Assembly (NCBI GenBank): GCA_016783995.1
Contig: JADHVN010000079.1
Location: forward strand, 1 to 6,630
Reading direction: 5' to 3'
Origin: Actinomycetota bacterium
GTDB lineage: Bacteria > Actinomycetota > Humimicrobiia > Humimicrobiales > Humimicrobiaceae
Length of the DNA stretch: 6,630 nt
The translations under genes were made by a program, and so were the position numbers. The notes beneath the pieces are model-generated. The model did no database searches. It saw nothing but the letters and a program-made list of their open reading frames with translations, and was not told the origin of the DNA. Below are positions 1 through 5,010 of the stretch, piece by piece. How positions within the stretch are numbered: position 1 is the stretch's first letter; each line of letters opens with the position of its first letter.

Positions 1-645
1 ACTGCTACTGCAACCAATACTGAAGGCTCTGATGATAATTCCATTGAGCTTAGTTGGGGATGTGATGAAGAACCCCCTTCTGAAGGTGAACCTCCAGATG
101 ATGAAAGTGTAATTTTTAAATCCCCTGATGAAGAACTAACTTATACACCCGGCAGGCAATTGCTAAACCCTTCTGATATCGGTTATGTTATAAAAGATTT
201 GGGATTTACCTGGTCTGAACTGTGCATAGGTGATTTAACTAATGATACGGATGCTAGAGGATTTTTCGCTTTTGATTTAAGCAGCTTTGCTGGAAAAGAG
301 ATAACTTCAGCTACTCTAATATTAGATAGACCTGGTGATGAGACTAGAGGAGATCCTGCTTTTAAAGAGAAGATATTTTTATATTTTAATGATTATTTGC
401 CCTTAGGTAGAGACGACTATGAAATACATCCATACAAAAGTCCGATTACCTTTGAAAATAATGAGATTCCATTAGAATATAGCAGTGAATACTTGGCAAG
501 TATTATACAGGAAAGAGCAAATGAAGGAAAAAAATTAGAGTTTGCCCTAGCATATGAAAATTCAGGTTCCGATGACGATGGTGATATGGATGGAAGATTT
601 TATAGTAGTGATAATATCAGTTTAATAGTAATGTGTAGTGATTAG
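1..645 (+). CDS. Secreted surface protein, C-terminal fragment with DNRLRE-like domain (5'-truncated)
   Basis: The reading frame is open from the first base to the TAG at 643-645, so this is the last 214 residues of a longer protein whose start lies outside the window. Residues 1-19 (ending NSIELSW) look like the last strands of an Ig/PKD/fibronectin-like domain. Residues 20-36 are an acidic, proline-rich linker. Residues 37-214 resemble the DNRLRE-type beta-sandwich of bacterial cell-surface and secreted proteins; the best-conserved stretch is ARGFFAFDLSSF followed by ITSATLIL (about residues 85-108). The fragment is strongly acidic (a DDDGD run near the end), has three cysteines (C21, C75, C211) and has no membrane segment. 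The likely role is structural or adhesive, outside the cell. No catalytic residues are recognisable. An in-frame TTG at 160 is not a credible start because it would cut into the domain. The domain assignment is from sequence pattern only. Confidence 0.75.
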   Translation, partial: TATATNTEGSDDNSIELSWGCDEEPPSEGEPPDDESVIFKSPDEELTYTPGRQLLNPSDIGYVIKDLGFTWSELCIGDLTNDTDARGFFAFDLSSFAGKEITSATLILDRPGDETRGDPAFKEKIFLYFNDYLPLGRDDYEIHPYKSPITFENNEIPLEYSSEYLASIIQERANEGKKLEFALAYENSGSDDDGDMDGRFYSSDNISLIVMCSD

Positions 646-750
646 ATTTTATAACGTGAATACTTTAGCTGCAATTAATGAGTATTGACGGTATTTATTT
701 GAAGAAATACTTGTGGGATGATTAAGCATAGTATAAAATCTAATGACAAT

Positions 751-779
751 TTGTAATATTTTATTAAATTTTTTATAGT
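751..779 (+). promoter_or_regulatory. Candidate sigma-70 promoter for the stomatin unit
   Basis: A TTGTAA (-35) at 751-756 and a TATAGT (-10) at 774-779 are separated by exactly 17 bases, in the 178-base gap before the stomatin gene. Transcription would start near 786, leaving a leader of about 40 bases with the ribosome binding site near its end. The surroundings are very AT-rich, so chance matches are likely. No other convincing element is seen in 646-823 apart from a weak 6-bp hairpin at 691-710. Confidence 0.4.
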
Positions 780-823
780 ATAGTATTTTACATAGCTAAA
801 CAACAATATAACAAGGAGGAAAA

Positions 824-1777
824 ATGATAATTCTTGGAATACTGCCAATAATTGCTGCAATTGTTTTATTTATAATAGGACTTAATTGGCTAGGAATAAT
901 TTTAGCAATAGTAGGTGCAGCAATAATATTATTCTCAGGTTTTAGGACAGTTAGACCTGTTGAGCGAGGTGTAATCGAGAGATTTGGTAAATACATCAGA
1001 ACAAAAGATGCTGGACTAACCTGGATTATTCCGTCATTTGATAAGATGTATCGTGTAAATATTACTGAGCAAATGGTAGATGTTCCTCCTCAGATGGTGA
1101 TAACTAAAGACAAATTAAATGCTCAGGTAGATGCTGTAGTTTACTATCAAATAAAAGATGTTAAGGCCAGCATTTATAATGTTGACGATCATAGAATACA
1201 GCTTACCAGCCTGGCAAGAACTACTCTGAGAGCAGTTGTCGGCAATATGACTTTAACTGATGCAAATGAAAAAAGAAGCGATATAAATGAAAAAGTAGAA
1301 GCAGTTTTAGATAAGGAAACAAACAGTTATGGAGTAGAAGTATTAAGAGTTGAGATTCAAAAAATAGAACCCCCTACAGATGTTCAAGATGCAATGAACA
1401 AGGTAGTAAAGGCAGAACAAGAAAAAATCGCAGCCATGGATATAGCAACTGCCACTGAGACCAAAGCAGATGGTGAAAAGAGAGCAGAAATTAAAAGAGC
1501 TGAAGGTTTAAAGCGGGGGCTTATTTTATCAGCAGAAGGAAGAGCTGAAGCTATAAGAGCAGTTGCAAACGCAGATGCAGATAAAATTAAAGTAGTAAAC
1601 GAATCTGCACAAAAATATTTTGTTGGTAATGCTCAGATTCTAAGAAAGTTAGAAGCTACAGAGGAATCATTGAAGCAAAATGCTAAGTTTCTAGTGGATA
1701 CAAATAAAGTTCAAACCATTGTGACTGACGCTTCAGGAGTTACTCCTGTATCTCCGAAAAAACCGACAAAAACTTAA
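824..1777 (+). CDS. Stomatin/SPFH-domain membrane protein (slipin family)
   Basis: This 317-residue protein belongs to the SPFH/band 7 family (stomatin, prohibitin, HflK/C), which oligomerises on the membrane and organises proteases, channels or lipid microdomains. Residues 2-20 and 22-40 are hydrophobic and form a membrane hairpin or two transmembrane helices. The SPFH domain follows directly, with RTVRPVERGVIERFGKY at 41-57, AGLTWIIP at 63-70 and the stomatin-like stretch DVPPQMVITKDKLNAQVDAV at 86-105. Residues 195-260 are an Ala/Glu/Lys-rich coiled coil, the usual oligomerisation region. The tail ends in PKKPTKT. The ATG at 824 is supported by AAGGAGGA at 813-820, four bases upstream, and places the hydrophobic segment at the N-terminus as the family requires. 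The next gene follows after 43 bases on the same strand, so co-transcription is likely. The family is certain; the cellular client is unknown. Confidence 0.95.
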   Translation: MIILGILPIIAAIVLFIIGLNWLGIILAIVGAAIILFSGFRTVRPVERGVIERFGKYIRTKDAGLTWIIPSFDKMYRVNITEQMVDVPPQMVITKDKLNAQVDAVVYYQIKDVKASIYNVDDHRIQLTSLARTTLRAVVGNMTLTDANEKRSDINEKVEAVLDKETNSYGVEVLRVEIQKIEPPTDVQDAMNKVVKAEQEKIAAMDIATATETKADGEKRAEIKRAEGLKRGLILSAEGRAEAIRAVANADADKIKVVNESAQKYFVGNAQILRKLEATEESLKQNAKFLVDTNKVQTIVTDASGVTPVSPKKPTKT

Positions 1778-1807
1778 GAGTGTCTTTTAAGTATTCAAAC
1801 ATAATTT

Positions 1808-1819
1808 AGGAGGTGATCC
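1808..1819 (+). promoter_or_regulatory. Extended Shine-Dalgarno site of the small membrane protein gene
   Basis: AGGAGGTGATCC at 1808-1819 is fully complementary to 12 bases of the conserved bacterial 16S rRNA 3' end (GGATCACCTCCT). The AGGAGG core lies seven bases before the ATG at 1821. This fixes the start codon and predicts strong translation initiation, stronger than for the upstream stomatin gene. Confidence 0.85.
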
Positions 1820-1820
1820 T

Positions 1821-2225
1821 ATGCTTGAACAAGTACATAAGCATATTATATCTGAACTTCAACAAAATACACGCACTGATATCATCTTTATCATTACTGC
1901 TATTTTCCTAAACCTGTTAGCTTTAGGAATAAATGCAGCAACAGCAGAAAGATCCCAAGAAGATACCAGCCTACTTATTGTAATGTTTATAATTGTAGCT
2001 TTAGTAATAGTAGTAAATATTATTGTAATAATCGGACTTCTTAAAGGAAAGCAGACTAGGGGTAAATTAATAGGTGGACTTCTAAAAATGTATAAAGACC
2101 AGAAAGTAGATAAATACTACGATGCCTCTTTGCTGATAAACTACAATATCAGATATAATCTGTTCATTTTGGTAGTAGTTTTTATTGGAGCAATTGCTAT
2201 TGCTATTCCTTTTATAATTAGATAG
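1821..2225 (+). CDS. Small three-helix membrane protein of unknown function, next to stomatin
   Basis: I do not recognise a named family for this 134-residue protein. Three hydrophobic segments are visible, at about residues 21-42, 51-74 and 112-133, with a short polar N-terminus. A basic loop at about 75-111 (KGKQTRGKLIGGLLKMYKDQ, then KYYDASLLINYN) separates the second and third helices; by the positive-inside rule this loop should be cytoplasmic. There is no signal peptide cleavage site and no cysteine. The start is fixed by the extended ribosome binding site at 1808-1819. It lies 43 bases after the stomatin gene with no terminator between, so it is probably translated from the same mRNA. 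Stomatins usually pair with NfeD, but this protein has neither NfeD's serine-protease-like region nor its OB-fold tail. A role as a membrane partner of the stomatin is inference from position. Confidence 0.8.
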   Translation: MLEQVHKHIISELQQNTRTDIIFIITAIFLNLLALGINAATAERSQEDTSLLIVMFIIVALVIVVNIIVIIGLLKGKQTRGKLIGGLLKMYKDQKVDKYYDASLLINYNIRYNLFILVVVFIGAIAIAIPFIIR

Positions 2226-2325
2226 CAGTAAACTAGAAACGTAAAAAAAGTCAAAGAAACAATTAAGAATAGATATCCCCTTAAGTTACCTTATAATTAA
2301 ATTAATCAAATTGTGTAATGTGTTT

Positions 2326-2351
2326 AAAGACCCTTACATAGTAGGGTTTTT
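2326..2351 (+). terminator. Hairpin terminator after the stomatin unit
   Basis: AAAGACCCT (2326-2334), then AC (2336-2337), pair with GTAGGGTTTTT (2341-2351). There is one bulged T at 2335, one G-T pair and a three-base loop, ATA. The core ACCCT/AGGGT stem is followed directly by a run of T on the plus strand, which suits termination of plus-strand transcripts about 100 bases after the stop codon at 2225. The minus-strand side offers only TTT, so it would be weaker for the opposing gene. The element lies inside sequence that still reads as the end of a recombinase on the other strand. Between 2226 and 2323 I see nothing else. Confidence 0.55.
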
Positions 2352-2363
2352 CCTCTCAATTTT

Positions 2364-2417
2364 AAGTTCGAAAGTAAAAAAATAATCAGTTATCGTTTTT
2401 GTTCAACTTTCGAACTT
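2364..2417. repeat. 12-bp perfect inverted repeat with 30-base spacer
   Basis: AAGTTCGAAAGT at 2364-2375 is the exact reverse complement of ACTTTCGAACTT at 2406-2417. Each arm is centred on the palindrome TTCGAA. The right arm also overlaps a tandem repeat of AACTTTC (2405-2411 and 2413-2419). As RNA it could form a 12-bp stem with a 30-base loop. It lies within the recombinase remnant, where the arms encode parts of ESSKVE and LLSNLK on the minus strand, so it may be a coincidence of codons rather than a selected element. Confidence 0.6.
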
Positions 2418-2561
2418 TCAAATAGTTCATAGGTTCTTGAAGCAAGGTTTAGTAGGTAATTTGTGGTAATTATAAACTCTTTATCTTCTTCTGCATGTTG
2501 CCCTAATTTGAGATCCAGATCATACTGTTTTTGCTTAAGCTCATATGCTTTTTTGCCATAT

Positions 2562-4508
2562 TCATCTTGAGTACTTCTCAGCAGATTTAAATCTTTTTTC
2601 AGCAGATTTTAAAATCATTAAGAGCATTTTAATATATGATATTCCTTTAATTTCAGCCATTTTAGCTAGATGTCCATCCCAGCACCATCCTGGATTAGGA
2701 TTAACTTCTAATAATTTTGGTTCTTCTTCTGATTTTAATCGCCAGTCAAATCGTGTATAATCTCTACACTCAAGCCTTTCAAATAACTTCAATGAGAAAT
2801 CAATAATAAATTTCTCTATATCCTCAGGTAATTTAGCAGCAATAGATTTGATACTCCAGTAAGGTGAATCTGATAGCCACTTCGCTTCATATCCACAAAT
2901 CTTAGGAAGTGTAGGTGGCAGTTCTGAATAATCCTCTTCGATTATTGGCAGAACAGTGTAAGAATCAGGAAAATTTCCAATTATTCCAACACTTAAATCT
3001 TTTCCTGAAAGAAATTCTTCAATAAGAATGGGCTTATCATAACCAAATTTATCCCTGATTTCAGAAATTACGTTTAAAATCTTTTCAATGCTACAAACAA
3101 CACTTCTATGAGTTATACCAAAACTTGAATCACCAAAATTTGGTTTAACGATTACTGGGAAATCAAATGGAATTTCAAATATGGCATCTTCAGGCTTTAT
3201 GAAAAAAGCCTGCGGAATAGGGACCCCCATTTCTTTTGCAATCCCTCTTATTAGTGATTTATCATAGCAATAGGCAAGGCACTGTGGTTCAGATCCAGTA
3301 TAAGGAATTCCTAAAATATCCAGTAAGGCTGGTAAATGAAGCTCTTTTCTTGCATCATTAAAGTAACCCTCGTCACAAAGATTAAATACAAAATCTATTT
3401 TTCCTTTTTCTTGTGTTTTAATTAGATCTTTAACCATGGTATCGTGATTAGTAAAATAATGAAATTTGTAATTATAATTTTTTTCAATTTCCCGTAAAGA
3501 GCTAATTAGCCGGTCAATTGTATATAAATCATCATCATCAAACATATAAAGCGGTTTTAGAATATCAATTTTATTTGGATCCCCTAGTAAAACAACAACA
3601 TTTTTTAAATGAGTTTTCTTTATTTTAATAGGTGACCAATCTTTCTTTACAATAGCTGATATAATAATTCGTCTTTCAGTCATTCCTAAATCCTGATTTC
3701 TTTTCGAATCCGTTGTTATTGTGCCATGCGATGAAATATTGCTGAATTCAGTTTGCTTTAGGAGTTCAATTAATTCTTCCTGGGTGTAAAGCCTTTCTGC
3801 ATAAAACTGATCTGCAATTACACCTTTATTAACATTGCTAACTATTTCTCTAGAGATTAAACGAGTTTTATCTAAAGACAATGAACGTTCACGACAAACA
3901 AAATATTTTTTATCTATCCATTCCCATGATCTGGGTTTAAAATTTTCTTTTAAATAGTTGCCATCTGCTGCATCAATCAAAAATCGCCCCCAGGGTTTTA
4001 GTACTCTGAAAACTTCTTTAAGAATTATCATATCTTCTTTGACAGTTTCAAAATATCCAAAACTGTTTCCCAGAATCATTATTACATCAAAAGTATCAGG
4101 CGAATATGGCAATTTTCTTGCATCACCTTCTCTAAGTTTAATTTTTAAACCTTCTTTTTTTGCTTTTTGTATCAAATAGTGAGAGCGATCCAGTCCTTCA
4201 ACATGCTTAAATCCTCTATTTGCTAACTCTATGCAATGTCGGCCTTGCCCACAACATAAATCCAATATTTTATCTTCTGGAGATAAGCTTATAATTTCTG
4301 TAAACAAATCTACTTCTTTTTTTGTAATCTGTTTGTCCTCTACTATATCACCATCCGTTTTTAAATAGATTGAATTAAAAATATTTTGCCACCAGTCTGG
4401 CTCTAAATATTCTTCCAAATTGGATACAGGGCCAAGTGTCTTTTTGCAAGAAATAGAATTCCTATTTTTTTGGGGAGGTTTACAGTTTGAAGGTTCCTCT
4501 TTCATCAT
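2562..4508 (-). CDS. Class I SAM methyltransferase fused to a D-Ala-D-Ala-ligase-like ATP-grasp enzyme
   Basis: This is a 648-residue cytoplasmic fusion. After a polar N-terminus (1-36), residues 37-287 are a class I methyltransferase: SAM-binding motif I at 82-90 (LDLCCGQGR), an acidic residue ending the second strand (GLDRS, 105-109), EGDARKLPY at 127-135 and DVIMILGNSFGYF at 141-153. Residues 301-635 are ATP-grasp of the D-Ala-D-Ala ligase type: LGIPYTGSEP at 399-408, the ATP lysine in PVIVKPNFGDSSFG (K455), ILIEEFLSGKDLSVG at 494-508 and Mg ligands D588, E601 and N603 (LLEVNPNPG). Such enzymes join a carboxylate to an amine through an acyl phosphate; the substrate here is unknown and need not be D-alanine. 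The ATG at 4508 has AAGGAA at 4518-4523, nine bases upstream; a second ATG follows directly. The last residues (KSAEKRFKSAEKYSR) contain a short duplication, and the stop lies inside recombinase-derived DNA, so the native C-terminus may have been altered. I recall this domain order from other bacteria, without a known product. Confidence 0.9.
   Translation of the reverse strand: MMKEEPSNCKPPQKNRNSISCKKTLGPVSNLEEYLEPDWWQNIFNSIYLKTDGDIVEDKQITKKEVDLFTEIISLSPEDKILDLCCGQGRHCIELANRGFKHVEGLDRSHYLIQKAKKEGLKIKLREGDARKLPYSPDTFDVIMILGNSFGYFETVKEDMIILKEVFRVLKPWGRFLIDAADGNYLKENFKPRSWEWIDKKYFVCRERSLSLDKTRLISREIVSNVNKGVIADQFYAERLYTQEELIELLKQTEFSNISSHGTITTDSKRNQDLGMTERRIIISAIVKKDWSPIKIKKTHLKNVVVLLGDPNKIDILKPLYMFDDDDLYTIDRLISSLREIEKNYNYKFHYFTNHDTMVKDLIKTQEKGKIDFVFNLCDEGYFNDARKELHLPALLDILGIPYTGSEPQCLAYCYDKSLIRGIAKEMGVPIPQAFFIKPEDAIFEIPFDFPVIVKPNFGDSSFGITHRSVVCSIEKILNVISEIRDKFGYDKPILIEEFLSGKDLSVGIIGNFPDSYTVLPIIEEDYSELPPTLPKICGYEAKWLSDSPYWSIKSIAAKLPEDIEKFIIDFSLKLFERLECRDYTRFDWRLKSEEEPKLLEVNPNPGWCWDGHLAKMAEIKGISYIKMLLMILKSAEKRFKSAEKYSR
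2578..2609. repeat. 11-bp direct repeat at the 3' end of the ATP-grasp gene
   Basis: TCAGCAGATTT occurs at 2578-2588 and again at 2599-2609, a period of 21 bases (seven codons). It encodes the duplicated KSAEK motif in the last residues of the ATP-grasp protein. The copy nearer the stop abuts the point where recombinase homology begins on the same strand, so the duplication may mark the junction. Confidence 0.55.
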
Positions 4509-4584
4509 TTTTTGCAGTTCCTTATTTTATATATAGATAGTTTTAATTTATCGGAATTATTCTTATATTTTTTTCTAAGATTTA

Positions 4585-4614
4585 ATTATATTATCACATT
4601 AGACGTTAAGTGAA
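4585..4614 (-). promoter_or_regulatory. Candidate promoter for the methyltransferase-ATP-grasp gene
   Basis: On the minus strand a perfect TATAAT lies at 4590-4585, with TTCACT (four of six matches to TTGACA) at 4614-4609 and an 18-base spacer. Transcription would begin near 4578, about 70 bases before the ATG. The surrounding 4524-4670 is extremely AT-rich and without another gene, so the -10 is suggestive and the -35 weak. Confidence 0.35.
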
Positions 4615-4670
4615 ATAAAAGTTTTATATTTTAAAAAAATATCAATTTTCTAGTAGAAATATACTTTCAT

Positions 4671-4870
4671 CTAAAAATAAATAAAGAAGCAACTATTTTG
4701 ATTATTGATGATACGGGTGCTGGAAAAACAGAAATGCTGGAACCATTTCCAAATAGTATTACGTGAACAACCAATTTCCTTAGCAATCTCCACCATAGAC
4801 ATCTTTTCCCACCATACAAGGTATATTTCAGCGAATTTAATCTGTTTTGGAGCTGGCTCAAAACGGACAT
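4671..4870 (-). pseudogene. Frameshifted remnant of a phage/transposase-type helix-turn-helix gene
   Basis: On the minus strand the frame through 4865-4863 reads RFEPAPKQIKFAEIYL, then MSMVEIAKEIGCSRNTIWKW and FQ, before drifting into unrelated residues and a TAG at 4671-4673. The pattern, with PKQxKFxExYL ahead of EIAKEIGxSRxTIxKWFQ, matches the N-terminal helix-turn-helix of phage terminase small-subunit or phBC6A51/insertion-element proteins (established family pattern, recalled). The helix-turn-helix proper is about 4740-4796. This frame has a stop at 4875-4877 and no start codon. A good start exists one frame away: ATG at 4870 with AGAGGAT at 4883-4877 upstream. A single lost base near 4866 would explain this. 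The protein also stops resembling its family after about 4734, so the 3' part is missing or replaced. It was probably part of an integrated element. It lies in the 502-base gap between the two minus-strand genes; the rest of that gap holds the candidate promoter at 4585-4614 and the hairpin at 4982-5003. Confidence 0.6.
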
Positions 4871-4981
4871 TTTGTTATCCTCTGCTTATAACACTCTTTA
4901 AGACCCTAATTCACCCAATCCTAACTGCTTCTAACTAGGACTGACAATCAGGTGGTAAAGTAAAAATACTGTATAGGCTTC

Positions 4982-5003
4982 TTTTGCGTTAGGGTTCGCA
5001 AAA
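4982..5003. terminator. Hairpin just after the cytidylyltransferase/phosphotransferase gene
   Basis: TTTTGCG (4982-4988) and CGCAAAA (4997-5003) form a 7-bp perfect stem with an 8-base loop, TTAGGGTT. It starts seven bases after the stop codon of the minus-strand gene at 5011. The T-run that follows the stem (5004-5008) is on the plus strand, so as an intrinsic terminator it faces the wrong way for that gene. On the minus strand it is a stable 3'-end hairpin without a U-tract, perhaps protecting or pausing the transcript. No plus-strand gene needs it. Confidence 0.45.
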
Positions 5004-5010
5004 TTTTTAT

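Larger units (their letters stand above)
2324..2578 (-). pseudogene. Decayed C-terminal fragment of a large serine recombinase
   Basis: On the minus strand, the frame with codon boundaries at 2564-2566 reads from about 2578 downward as an obvious recombinase C-terminus. It runs STQDEYGKKAYELKQKQYD, then LLNLASRTYELFESS, then KVEQKR, a stop (TAA, 2390-2392), then LIIFLLSNLKLRGKTLL, and a final TAA at 2324-2326. Large serine recombinases/integrases typically end in a coiled-coil region followed by a pattern like LLNLASRAYELFESSxxEEKRQLLNFLLSNLKL. The stop falls exactly where that pattern has Gln, so one base change (CAA to TAA) would explain it. The catalytic resolvase domain, the recombinase domain and the zinc ribbon are absent from the window. 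The upstream edge runs into the 3' end of the methyltransferase-ATP-grasp gene, read in another frame. This is a dead remnant of an integrative element. It fills most of the 336-base gap between genes. Confidence 0.8.

Noticed and set aside
685..713. TTGACG at 685-690 as a -35 element for the stomatin unit
   Set aside because: The matching -10 position (708-713, TACTTG) is poor, and the pair at 751-779 is better placed and better matched.
2545..2760. A 71-codon open frame on the plus strand
   Set aside because: It is antisense to the ATP-grasp gene's conserved 3' region and has no family resemblance.
4667..4870. A 67-codon open frame on the minus strand from the ATG at 4870
   Set aside because: The start signal is good but the translation is nonsense; the neighbouring frame carries the recognisable helix-turn-helix, so this is the frameshifted reading.
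4705..4938. A 77-codon open frame on the plus strand
   Set aside because: It is antisense to the helix-turn-helix remnant, has no ribosome binding site, and its translation resembles no family.
4903..4995. ACCCTAA at 4903-4909 and TTAGGGT at 4989-4995, telomere-like inverted motifs
   Set aside because: Only two 7-bp copies 79 bases apart with no tandem array; chance is sufficient.
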